Source: Heliocidaris tuberculata (Eukaryota; Echinodermata; Echinoidea; Camarodonta; Echinometridae). Taken from it: 64,000 bases of DNA. Location of the stretch: NCBI GenBank assembly GCA_025618425.1, contig CM046833.1, positions 37,701,274 through 37,765,273 of the forward strand. Direction: 5' to 3'. The notes beneath the pieces were generated by a model. It saw only the letters and a list, made by a program, of their open reading frames with translations, did not search any database and was not told the origin of the DNA. Made by a program: the position numbers and the translations under genes. Below, piece after piece: positions 1 through 10,602 of the stretch; the stretch's first letter is position 1, and each line of letters opens with the position of its first letter.

Positions 1-1480
1 AATGACCCGATCTCTTTAAAACTTTAGCCACAAACCATCTTTACCTGGTTGGCGCTTCTAATATAAAATTGAATAATAAATTATTAGACTAAATGGTGAT
101 ATTTTTACTTGGAAAGTTCTATTTTTTTTTTTGTTGAGAAATTTGAAAAAATGCAATTTTACGGTAAATTCAACAGAGTATAACAAAAATGGCCCAATTT
201 TTTATGAGCTAATATTTGGTCAGGAAGTGTCTCCACGTGTCCACTTTTAATTTATGATTTTAAAAGTGTGGAGTGTCTTACACTTTTTATGCACACGTCT
301 GTTAAAAACTACCATTTTTTAACTTCTGACAAATTTCTTTAAAAAATGTTTTTTCAATGCTAACGTTGACAAACAAAATGATTCGTGACCCAATGTACTT
401 TCAAGTCATACTTGGGCATGTTGGGCCATCATAGAGCTATGTTCGATATCTGAATTTTAAAATTGTTAGGTATTTTTTTGTATTTATGTCAAAGTATCCT
501 TATAGTATAGAAAAAGACAAGAAAAAGACAATAACTTTAACATAAATTTGTCTTAGGCTAATACCAATGACCTAACTTTATTTTTAATCAATATTTGGTC
601 ACAGAGTGCCTTCATAGTGCTTCTTTCGATAACTGATTTCAAAAGTGTGGAGTAATGTGTACTTGTTATGTAAAAATACACCTAATATATGCCATCTTTC
701 ATATTTTTTGGAAAATTGAAATAAAAAACGTTAATTGAAACCTAAATTCATATCAGGCTAATGTCAATGACCTAACCTATTTTTAATCAATAATCTGTCC
801 CATAGTGCCTCCATAGTGTAAATTTCAATATCCGATTTCAGAAGTGTGGAGTAATGTGTCTTTAATATATAAAAATAAACCTTAAAAATCATTGATTTTC
901 CCTCTTTTTGAAAAATTGAAAGAAAAAACAAACAAAAAAAACCATGTTAATTCAATCTAAAATTCATCTCACGCAAAAATCAATGACTGAAATATATTTT
1001 GGATTAATAGTTGATCGCAGAGTATCTGCAAAATGCTACTTCCAATACCTCCCCTGGTTTCAAGAGGGTGGAGTAATCAGTACCTTGTAAAAATTTTCCT
1101 AGGTAAAATGTGCTTAAATTATGCCAATTTTAACATTTTTGGATTTAATAAGAGAGAATCAAGTTTTAAGCTCTGATAATTCATTAAATCCCAATATCAA
1201 TGACCTAACTCCTTTTAACTAATTTAGGAATGTCCTGGTCACAGGACGCCTTAATAATTACTAATTTTGATATTTAATTTTTTTAAGAATTGAGTAATCA
1301 TCTCTATTATTGTGAAGATGTGAGCATGCTGGTGTTCACATTTTGAACAAAGAAAGTTTAAACTATTAATTATATCAAACCCAAATTTAATACATAACTC
1401 CACATTGATTTACCCAGTACTTGGTCATAGAGTGCCTTCATAATTTCACTTTTGATAACTTGATAAGGAATTATGCTGCG
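1..1480. repeat. degenerate tandem repeat, ~200-bp unit
   Basis: Diverged copies recur near 200, 400, 560, 760, 970, 1190 and 1380. Each carries the same order of landmarks: 'caatgacctaac', then 'aatatttggtc', then 'agagtgccttcatag', then 'ttcaaaagtgtggagtaat'. The spacing is close to 200 bp. There is no open reading frame and no terminal inverted repeat. Copies differ by many substitutions, so the array is old. It lies downstream of the minus-strand NLR gene. Confidence 0.7.
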
Positions 1481-2268
1481 CATCTTATATCAACAAGAGT
1501 TTCATGTTGTCATATTTACCAATATGAGAAATGAAAAAAAAAATAGTAATAAAGTAGTTTTAACCCTATTCCACTAAACCTGTGTAAAATTGGACAGAAA
1601 GCATAATCTATGTAATAGTGAAATATTAATGCAATTCAAGTGGACGACGATGATATTTAAATGGTTACATGTCGTTTATCCAGTTTTTATATATCCAAAG
1701 GTTCGTTGATCCAAACGTTCATTAAATCAAAACTTCCAAAATTCTGAAGGTTCTTTAATCCAAAGTTTTGTAATTACGGAAATGGAATGGGGTTCCCAAT
1801 TCCGTAAATGAAACAAAACCCTAATATCATTTTCCACAAGTATGAACATTGCAATAAAAAACTTCAAATTTCAAACTAACGGGTTAGTAATCATTTATCG
1901 GACCAGAAAATATATACATGCAGCAATAAGATAAAACAGCAAGAAGCGTGTACTTGGAAAGACGGTTTCTGCATTACGTGTAGGGAAACGGTAAACGTTT
2001 CGGCATCATTTACCCAACCAAAAAAGTAAGTTCCCCCTGAAACTTTTTAATATATCTCGAGAAATATTTGAAGAAATCTGTTCATTCAAACAGCAAAGTA
2101 TGCAGATTTTTTGTTTTACCCACATTTTGATTGGTTATGTGTGAACAATCGATTGTGTTGTGAATGAAATCATGGTTTTTATTCCCGTCGGTAGAAGGAA
2201 AAAGTAGCACTATGTGTTTCATAATGTAACACAGTTTACGTGTATGCTATTTTCAATTCTTTTCATCT
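1481..2268. other. AT-rich non-coding stretch
   Basis: I see no gene, RNA or clear repeat here. The sequence is AT-rich with short homopolymer runs and no long open frame. Confidence 0.5.
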
Positions 2269-2860
2269 TTAAAGGGCAATCCAACCTTGGTAATAAGATG
2301 ATTTGTGTGAAAGCAGAAAAATAAGAAAAACAGGATGGTGAAAGTTTGAAAGAAATCGGACAAGGACTAAGAAAGTTATGGAAGTTTGAAAAATGAGATC
2401 ACTACATCTATGCGAATCTCAAATTGGCAATTTGGTGAGTCAATTGTGACATTTTTGTGGACAACTCTCCCATTTGTCGTACACAAAAATATCATTAATT
2501 TGCGGTTTTCTTCGAGGCGCTTTTACCCTCAGGGCTATACTCAAAATATATTGGAGATAGCATATTGTTATAGGTCTTCATGAATGAAAAGATCCTACTG
2601 AGTAATGCATTTTGAAAAAAAGTGACATTTTAGTCATTTTGTGTGTTAGAGCGAATGGGGGAGTTGTCCACAGCTACATCACAGTGACATTACCCATTCG
2701 GCCAATTTGAAATTCCCATAAGCATAGTGATTACAACTTTCAAAAATTCATAACTTTCTTATTACTTGTCCGATTTCGTTCAAACTTTCACCAATCTGCT
2801 TCTCTGATTTTTCCTCTTTCTTTCAAAGCAACTTGCTATCAAGGTTGGATTTCCCTTTAA
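2269..2860. mobile_element. TTAA-flanked palindromic MITE, copy 1
   Basis: The left end reads TTAAAGGGCAATCCAACC and the right end reads GGTTGGATTTCCCTTTAA, so the termini are inverted repeats starting at TTAA. The arms stay complementary well inward: 'aagaaagttatg' near 2370 pairs with 'cataactttcttat' near 2750. No transposase is present. A 4-bp TTAA target is typical of piggyBac and Kolobok elements; which one mobilised this copy is not shown. Related copies are at 18310-18798 and 19365-19911. Confidence 0.8.
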
Positions 2861-4198
2861 TCATGTTAAGATGCATAATTTGTTGTGGAGCCTCATGAAA
2901 CTGCGTTAAAAATCAAAATTTTGAAATAACTTTGTCTATAGTGTGTAGGGAAAAAAGAAGAATTTAGAATAAACGTCTTATTCATAGGGGATGGGCACAA
3001 TCAAACAAAAATAAACAATATAAAAGCCTTGGGAAAATTCTTAATCTAATTATTGTGCATGTTTCATATTGAAAATGTAAATCATTCAAGCACCAGCCAT
3101 GCTAAAGAAAAATATTTAAAAACAAGAGTCAATAATCAGGGTCCTCCACTGAAAATAGCGATGCATACTGAAGCATCTAACTTCTGAGTTTTCCCAACAT
3201 TCAGCAGTACTGCTATGAACATCCCAAAATTAATGAATTTGTTTTTTTTTCAAAGAAAATTTTACAGACTTTAAAATGATACCAAATATGCAGCTAAGAT
3301 TCTGTAACATTAACAATATGGTTTTGATTAAACTCGAAAAAAAAAGGGTAAAAGGAAGTCATTATAAAAAAGAATATTCTTTTGGCAATAGCAGGATTTT
3401 AGTTATAAACTCATACCAAATTCACATAACCAATGATAGGATAAACAAGTGAAGGGATTCTCTAATGATTCTAAATAAAATGATAATAATTAAGTAATTC
3501 CAGAAACATTTTCAATCCAACTTGATTTTCCGATTTTTTTTTCATCAGGTTTATACAAACTAAACATATGAGAAAATGAAGAAGAATTTATTGTGTATTC
3601 CTATCCTAATATTTCTAATATTTTGACATCCCAATTTATTCAAATGTCTCAAGCTTAGTCCATTACCCAAAATATTGAAAGCGACTGATACACATTATTG
3701 CTAATCTTTTGCACAATTCCTTCCAAATGACCTTCTCTGTTATAAATACATGGGACCATCTTTCCCTTGGGTTCGTCCATTGAGTACTCTTGAGCAAATG
3801 TGAAGGCATAACATTTAATAATCTTTCAGACGATAAAATAATTTTTCTTTACAACAGTTTCATTGTTTTAACATTCATAAATTTACAAGAAATGTACACC
3901 TCAGTCGAAAACGACACTTTTCAGCTTTCGCGGAAATGACCTATTTTGAGCAGGTGGCGACGAAAAAAGTAAAAGCCACTCCATGGATTTGAAACCTGGA
4001 ATGGATTAACCTAGCTTTGGCCCATATCTAATGGCAAAACCAACTTTTAAAAAGTTAGGCCATCTGAGATATACTACTTCAAAAATGACCTAAAATGGGC
4101 ATTTTTTCTGTTTTCTTGAAAATGGGAAAATTGGCATCACCCCTATAGTAATAACGGAATGATCCAACAATCTATTTTTGATATTGTCTATACAGATC
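2861..4198. other. AT-rich intergenic stretch
   Basis: No coding region, tRNA or strong repeat is visible. Homopolymer A and T runs are frequent and all frames are closed at short intervals. Confidence 0.5.
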
Positions 4199-4405
4199 TT
4201 AAAGGTTCCCTTCTATGAAATTCTAATTCTTGTTATTTTGTACATGATACTCATCTAAATTGAAAAATGACATCCGTTTGCAATGAATACGTATCTGAAT
4301 ATTTTTAAAATAATATTTTCCCCACGTATTCAGGCCTAAACGAGTCTGCTAAGCTCCGCCCCCTTTTAAACCCCGAATTCTCGTTCTTCGAGCATGATTG
4401 ACGTG

Positions 4406-4413
4406 TGACGTCA
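4406..4413. promoter_or_regulatory. CRE-type palindrome upstream of the THAP exon
   Basis: TGACGTCA lies 105 bp upstream of the THAP-exon ATG and just after a 'ctccgccccc' GC-box-like stretch at about 4356. CREB/ATF factors bind this palindrome. Whether it acts as a promoter here is inference. Confidence 0.4.
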
Positions 4414-4517
4414 CAAACCGACATCGCCGGTGCTTGTTTACAATATCTTGCATATATCACGCGTGCAAACTAACTTGCAGTTATATACCACCTCGAAAAC
4501 CACCTCTAAATCGAAGT

Positions 4518-4799
4518 ATGCCGCAACGCTGTGTCTTTGCAGGTTGCAGCAACATCACAAAGGAGGGTGTAAGTCTACATTTATTCCTCAAAGACCCAAA
4601 TATTAGAAGAAAATGGACCTCAAAAGTGAAACTAACTCGCGTCAATTGGAAGGGGCCGAGTGACCGCAGTGTCCGTGTGTTCCAAGCACATTTGTGCGGA
4701 GGACTTCCTCGATAGTACGGGGCTGCATGCGGCGTTTGGCATCAAGAAGAGGCCGTCCCTGAAGCAAGATGCCATCCCCAAAATCAAACTTGATCTACG
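4518..4799 (+). pseudogene. THAP zinc-finger domain exon, frameshifted
   Basis: Translation from the ATG at 4518 gives MPQRCVFAGCSN, then HLFLKDPNIRRKW, then TRVNWKGPSDRSV. This is the first part of a THAP domain (C2CH zinc-binding, DNA-binding) with its first Cys pair. The frame then shifts by one base at about 4670. In the shifted frame the domain continues as VCSKHICAEDFL, supplying the third Cys and the His, followed by a basic tail containing KKRPSLK. A possible splice donor (GTATCT) follows at 4800. THAP domains bind DNA in P-element and Kolobok-type transposon proteins and in host THAP factors. The single-base frameshift, or an assembly error, breaks the protein exactly before the third metal ligand. 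The location inside a TTAA element suggests a transposon origin. Confidence 0.8.
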
Positions 4800-5492
4800 G
4801 TATCTATTGATCATACTGTATATCTATTGATCAACTATCACTGTACCTACACTAACTTAGTCTACCGGTACTTATTATTCATAGCAGCACAATGAAAACA
4901 TGCATGGTAACAGGAGAGCTAAGGGTTTTCTGGATATCAATGTTAGAATTTACTAGAAACAAAACGCTACCACCCCATGCACCAGTAAAACCCTACCCAA
5001 GCCCAGGCCAGGCAGGGTCAGCAGGCGAACGACCGAACGGCACGGCGTGTACACCTGCGCACGTCGAGCTCACTGCCTCGATCAGCTATCAGCTCAGCCT
5101 CATCAGGACTGGGGCATTTTGCAAGCGCAAACAAGATTCATAATTGGTGGATATGCGTAAATTAAAATTTAATCGGCAATCTAATTATCAAAAGGAATTA
5201 CTAGTTATAATTCCCAAGTCTCCCGTCGATATCTTCTCCGTTATTGAAATCAGGGACGTCTCTGTCATATAATCAGAATCCGACATGTCTGGTTCAAACA
5301 AATACGGCCGTGCCCCTAATTCCTCTTTTATTTCTTCTGTCTGAAGAAGATGTTATCGTTCGTTGATATAGGATTAAAAAAAAACTAAAATGAAGGGCTG
5401 TAATGGCACGAAGTCGAAGCTAGGATCTACACGAAGTTCAATAGCCTACACACACACACTTTCAGCTTGCGTGGAGTCAAGCATTCTGAGTG

Positions 5493-5510
5493 TGACGTCA
5501 CATGACGTCA
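5493..5510. promoter_or_regulatory. paired CRE palindromes
   Basis: Two TGACGTCA sites sit 10 bp apart, at 5493-5500 and 5503-5510. They mirror the site at 4406 across the element, so they may be part of its subterminal inverted repeats rather than a host promoter. Confidence 0.4.
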
Positions 5511-5685
5511 TCGATCACTGGACCGATTTTCCAAAATTTTTAGGGGCGTTCCCAATTAATTTTTTATTTTCAAGTTTACAGATTAATGAATGGAATTCAG
5601 GTAAAATGGTTGACAGATCTGGATTCACAGTAGAAAAGTCTACTAATTGAAGTTCCTTTGTAATTCCATAAAAGGGAACCTTTAA

Positions 5686-6259
5686 GAAGGATAGAAGGAG
5701 AAATCCTGTAAGTTTCGTTTGAATGGCATAATCTTAATTGCATTTTTACTCTGAATGAAAATTGCACTAAATTTCAAAATTCATGTCCTTGATAGGTACC
5801 AAAAAATGCTATTTTCATGGGTAGGGATAACTATGAATGGAATTATGAACAGAAAATTTTAACATCCTTTTCGTAGGATATACCCTGTATATACCACAAC
5901 TTCAAAATATAAAAGAAATCTGCCGACCCCCATCTTCCGACTTTTTTCAAATCCGCCTGATTCTCTCAGACAGTAGCTCTTAATAGACCAGTTTATAAAT
6001 GCATTCAAATTTATGATATTTATGGATGCTTTTTTCCTCAGAGTGCAAAGAGATCTGAGTTGCATGTACATGTTTTAAGATAATTAGCCCCTAAGTGAAC
6101 TAAAATGAGCAGTTTTTCATACATTTTTTCTCAACACTGTCAATATCATTTTGAAGGTATTTGCATAATCTCTTATACAGTGGTTATATGGCTTCAATTA
6201 ATGCACGGAACATTGATGATGACATGCATCATTGGGTCAACCAGTGAACCATATCTTAC
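5686..6259. other. non-coding, possibly intron downstream of the NACHT exon
   Basis: The NACHT reading frame runs on to a stop at 6194, but a good splice donor at 6259 suggests that 6194-6259 is already intron. No LRR-like exon is visible between 5686 and 6194. Confidence 0.4.
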
Positions 6260-7989
6260 CATGTCTATTCCAACAAATGCGTATCCTGCTACAGTGTGTG
6301 CTGTCATGGTACTGTGTATTGTTAAGTTGCTTCTCTCTAGTGAAAATTCGTCTTTCATCACAGCTATTGCATTTCTCTCATGACACTCAAATGCAACATC
6401 AACAAGGAAGTCCTTTTGATTGGGTACAAAGTATTTCAAGACACTGATCCCAACCGCTTTGTTTTGAGATGCAGTGAAGTACAACAGATACCGAAATTCT
6501 TCCTTTCTAGGAACCACTACTTCCTTCATCAACTTGTTGTATTCACTGTTATCTATTTCATACAGGGAACCAAGATGTTTCCCAGCCATGTATTCCTGGA
6601 ACAATTTGTGAGGAAAGAAGACTGTAGATGGCCTTCGAGGACTGCTTGCATTATGCCTTCTTTTTCGAGAGATAAGTATGTTCTCCTCTGACAACACCCC
6701 AACTTTACATGCTGTTAACATGGATTCTGGACAGTTCTGGAAGTCGTGTTCACTGAAGACAAGAATGTTGTTTAACAGACGAGTGAAGGCAAGATTGGCA
6801 ACTGGTTCTAGGAGCTTGTTGATTTTTTTTAGACAATCATTGAGTGACTCATCAAGGCTGCATGATGGATTGGAAATTTTCAATGCATAGTGCTCCTTAA
6901 GGAAACAAAACATTTCCTTAAATATTTGAGAAAATGTTTGAAGTGATTTCAGCTTTTCTGTTTTTTGCTCATCAGACTCTCTCCACATGAGACAGAGCAT
7001 AGCTACATAGATGGGATATGGGGACATGTTCTCAGATATGATATCATTATCTCCAGCAAAGTGGATCAGATCATTTGCCTTAGCTTTGTCATCAGCAAAA
7101 TATTTATGAATGTAGACAGCCAAATTTTCCTTGTTGAAACCTTCAACATAAATGAATGTGTACAAACTCCTTAGTTTATCATTCTGTCTAATTTCTTTTG
7201 CCTTCCAGGGGCGTGTTGTTACCAAGACAGGGCAGGCCTCTAGCTTTCTCGAGCAAAGGATATCTACAACCTCTATACCCTTGCCATCTAATGACACAGT
7301 TTGCCTTCTGTCTGGGTCAGTGTTGCTTTGCTGTGTACACTGAAGCTGTGATGGTACACTGGAATAAGATGACTGATCTGAAGGGTTGGAATGGTGAGCT
7401 GACTGAGGCGATTTGTCATTGATTGCCTGAGTAATGCTGCACGTCGATTCATCCAGCCCATCAAACACTAAGTACACTTTGTCTTCATTTGAACGAATGT
7501 ACTCAGTCAGTTGGGAAGCTGTAGCAGGGTTACCATCTCTGAGATAAGATTTAGCTATCTCGCCAATCGTGTAATGCTCAGATTCCCGGAGAGGGACAAT
7601 GATAACCCATACAAACTCCTTGAAATACTTCCCGTTGATCCAGTCCCAGGCAATCTTAGCACACAGTGTTGTTTTCCCTGCTCCTGCCTCTCCCTGAACC
7701 ATCAGCCGTCTGGGGAACTCTTCATTTACTCTGAGGTTAAGGAGGTCACTGTACTCAAGAGGTTTCCTTTTCATTTTCCCATGCTTGTCTCGTCCATGCT
7801 CTTCTTCTTCCAAGACAAGATTTGTGTAAATGTCTTGAAATTGCACAAGGGATTCTGGATCTAGGGGATCAGCTCTTATCTTACAGAGAGTTGTCCGGTA
7901 CTTAAACTTGAAGTCTTCTGCACATCTCTGAATCAGCTCTGGGGAAAGAGGTTGATTGGTCTGTGATTCAGGAGTTAATGAAGGTTGCG
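6260..7989 (-). CDS. NLR-type protein, NACHT exon (partial)
   Basis: This large exon encodes a NACHT NTPase of the NLR class, a cytoplasmic sensor that oligomerises on ATP binding to trigger immune signalling. The P-loop GEAGAGKTT is encoded at about 7667-7693, the Walker B block YLVFDGLDE at about 7448-7474, and the sensor-like VTTRPW just below 7222. The winged-helix/HD2 signature FPHKLFQEYMAGKHL follows at about 6600. Between Walker B and the sensor there is a Ser/Gln-rich insert of roughly 45 residues that looks disordered. The exon starts after an acceptor AG at 7990-7991 and is open from there; the internal GTG/ATG starts are not real starts. It begins in phase 1, which matches the donor of the Death-domain exon at 10132. 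It ends at CATG|GTAAGA (donor at 6259), after residues VAGYAFVGIDM, where NLRs usually pass into LRRs. No LRR exon is visible. Confidence 0.9.
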
Positions 7990-9735
7990 CTAAAGAGTCC
8001 AGAAAAGAAAGGATAATTGTGAATTTCTTTTTAGAGCAGGGAAGTATCTAATAAACAGTTTCCTGTAATAACAGAAAATAAATGGCATCTCTTGTCTTGC
8101 ATGTGCCCTGCAATATGCATTTGACATTTGGCATATGACCTTTGACCTAAAAATTTACTCTAATTAATCTATGATACTCAATGACTCTTGTGCCAAGATA
8201 CATATAATTTTGATAAGTACTTTTAAAATGAGAGTAATTTCTGAAACAACTACCGGTAATCTTTTTCAAAACTTAGCCAGACTCAAATGACCTCAGTTTA
8301 AACATAAAACATTTGACCTGAAATTTACCATAACTTATCTATGATCAATTTACCATAACTTATCTATAACACTAAATGACAATTGTGCCAAAGTTCATAG
8401 GACTTCAGGCTAGTAGTGTGAGAATGAGAGAAATGTAGAATCACAAACTTAACCCTAGGTGAAGTGTTTGCTGCATAATAGAACATAGCAATTTACCTTT
8501 ATTGGTTGACCTTTTGAGCAATACCTTTAACCCTTTCAAGACAATTGACCACATTTTGTGGTTTGACTCAATAACTTTTGATTCAGAGCTCTAAAAAATA
8601 TACCAGATGCATGAGTAGAAAGAGCAAAAATTTCTACACTCACTGTGTCCATTATCATTGCAAAACCATATTGCATTTGATGCCAGGAATTTTAAAAAGG
8701 AGAATAAGCTTTAAAATCCTTAAATTGGCAAAACATTGAGGGGTTCAAAATCATTACTTTTGTCAAAATTGGCATTTTTTTCAACTTTCTGACAAAGTTC
8801 CTAACCATGTATGTTGCTTTCAAAGATATTACATTTTATTAGAACCGTGTAGCATTAAAAGAAAAATATTTTTGTTGCCAATTTGAAGAACAAAATGTGA
8901 TCAATTTAGCCCTTAAATAATTTCTGTCATGAAAGGGTTAATAGCTGACCTTTGACATTGACTTTTGACCTGAATTTGTTCCACACCATCTTTAATACTC
9001 AACAATCCTTGTGTACAGAATTCAAGAAGTTTGGGCATATAATTTAGAAATGAGAGTGATTTTTTAAAAATGTGGAGGCTGTCAGAAAAGCAGTCTTTAA
9101 GTCTCACTCTAGCAATGCAGAAGAGACAAAAATGGAATAATAATGATAATTTGTATTATTTCGGATTTTGTGTAGAAAATATCAGTCCAAAAGTTATGGG
9201 AGGTAGATCTATGCATGGTGACCATATAAATATGGAATCCCTTTAAACTTAATCTGCTTACTATAAAATTTTCTGGGTTATTCGCACTGAATAAAATATC
9301 TAGTTATTGAAGGTAAAAAAAGGTGATATTTCCCATACAGAATGTTGATCATTTTCATGGATGTTTGTTCTAGGCCAAATTGATAAACAAGTACGAAAGG
9401 ACAGCTCATGCTTTGCTGGGGGTAATGGTAATGTCCTACATTCCCTCGCAGATAGAGATACAACATAGATGTCCAAGTTGTTAATCAAAAGCACTATTAA
9501 ATTCTTTTTCTTTAGAGCATACAGGTGCTCCTATTACTTGAAGAGAAATCATCTGTTGAGAGCTGGATGGGTGTTAACTGTCTAAGGATATGAGTTTATG
9601 CACCCCAAACATGTAGGCCTACAAACAGTGTCCATACATTCTGGGTTTTTTGCAGTTTAATATTTTATCACTATGGCATCTTGTAGTCTCACTTTGAGAA
9701 GAATTTACCAGCCTACTGTTTTATGACCTACTCAC
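7990..9735 (-). other. probable NLR intron with short tandem repeats
   Basis: The stretch lies between the NACHT exon and the possible small exon. It holds three diverged copies of a segment containing 'tttgacct' followed by 'gatactcaatgac', 'tgtgccaagat' and 'gagagtaattt', at about 8130-8240, 8310-8430 and 8940-9070. Nothing else is recognised. The repeats resemble the 'tgacctttgacct' arrays at 25.3-26.0 kb in style but are not clearly the same family. Confidence 0.5.
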
Positions 9736-9847
9736 AATTAATGGAATATGCTACTGCACTCCCCATGTTGTCCAGCTTCTCTTGTCTACTTGTTGTATCA
9801 AGCTGCTCAATTTCATATTCAATAAAATGCTTCATGATATCTTGGAA
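9736..9847 (-). CDS. possible small NLR linker exon
   Basis: A 112-bp open segment reads FQDIMKHFIEYEIEQLD followed by TTSRQEKLDNMGSAVAYSIN. It is charged and helix-like and is followed by a strong donor GTGAGT at 9735. Its 3' phase (1) fits the NACHT exon. Its 5' phase does not fit the main donor of the Death-domain exon. It would fit if that exon were read on to an alternative donor GTAAGC near 10085 and this exon began a few bases further upstream. The acceptor tract is weak. It may be an alternative exon or an old fragment. Confidence 0.35.
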
Positions 9848-10131
9848 CTGTTTGTTCAAACTTTAACATGACAATTTTATATGTAGGCTTAGTTAAAACT
9901 GATGTCAAAATGCCAAAATCTTGTACTCTATATTTAAGCTCTCGGTCTTCACCCCTCCCTAATCAATGTATCAGCAAAAAAGCTTGTAGATGGGACCTAG
10001 CTAGATTCTTATTGTGAAATTTAGTTTAAGGTTAGTCCACTTTTCCATGGGTCTGCAAATGTTTGAAAACAGGCATTGTGCTTACAAGTATGGCACTGCA
10101 TGAGAACACTGGTAAATAATGATTTTCTTAC

Positions 10132-10421
10132 TCTTAGGTGTCATGTTTGGGATGAGACTGCCATCCAATAGATCGCCTGCTATTTTGCTTAAGCCACTCT
10201 CTTTAAGTTTTTCAGCAAGAACAGCCCTGATGTTTGTGCCTGGATGTTGTTTTTCTCTCCATTTCATGAACACTCTCATCAAAGCAACACAGTTGGTAGT
10301 GGATCGTTCCCTGATGTCATCAAGCTGTGCAAAAGGGACCTCCAGATTAACTCCTAGCTTGTCGTAGTAAGAAGCACCAATGTGTTGTGATAGCTGAAAA
10401 TATTCTTTTTCACTGACAGTA
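10132..10421 (-). CDS. NLR-type protein, Death-domain exon (partial)
   Basis: The exon starts after a polypyrimidine tract and AG at about 10422. It encodes about 96 residues of a Death-fold domain: YFQLSQHIGASYYDKLG, then FAQLDDIRERS, then the typical core helix LMRVFMKWREKQ, then NIRAVLAEKLKESGL. Death domains recruit adaptor proteins by homotypic contacts, so this would be the effector end of the NLR. The exon ends in phase 1 at a donor GTAAGA (from 10131), which joins in frame to the NACHT exon. It begins in phase 2, so at least one 5' exon lies above 10421; I could not find it. DEATH-NACHT is a common architecture in sea-urchin NLRs. Confidence 0.8.
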
Positions 10422-10426
10422 CTGAA

Positions 10427-10602
10427 ATTAAGAAGAAAAAAAAAACACCTGTACCACTGTTTGTAATTGTATCAGACATCTATATTGTAATATCAAACTA
10501 CTTTTTTCAAACATTTAATTAAGAAGAAAAAACACTCGTTCCACTGTTTGTAATTGTATCAGACATCTATACTGTAATAGCAAACTATTTTTTCAAACAT
10601 TT
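10427..10602. repeat. ~90-bp tandem duplication next to the Death exon
   Basis: Two adjacent copies carry 'aattaagaagaaaaa', 'ccactgtttgtaattgtatc' and 'agacatctata' in the same order, with only a few differences. On the minus strand the first copy supplies the polypyrimidine tract and branch region of the Death-exon acceptor, so the duplication has copied splice-site sequence. Confidence 0.8.

Larger units (their letters stand above)
4199..5685 (+). mobile_element. Kolobok-like element with TTAA target sites
   Basis: TTAA at 4199-4202 is followed by AGGTTCCCTTCTATGAAATT. On the right, AATTCCATAAAAGGGAACCT is followed by TTAA at 5682-5685. The 1479-bp interior therefore has inverted ends of about 20 bp with a perfect TTAA duplication. 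Subterminal TGACGTCA motifs also lie in inverted arrangement (about 4400 and 5500). The element contains a THAP zinc-finger exon. Kolobok elements are known to use TTAA and to carry THAP-type proteins; assignment to Kolobok rather than piggyBac is inference. No DDE transposase frame is present, so it is non-autonomous. Confidence 0.7.

Noticed and set aside
4632..4814. Minus-strand ORF opposite the THAP exon
   Set aside because: Shadow of the THAP coding strand; no family features.
6194..6259. Last residues of the NACHT frame (VRYGSLVDPMMHVII...) as true C-terminus
   Set aside because: A strong donor GTAAGA precedes them and they lose resemblance to NLR sequence, so this is probably intron.
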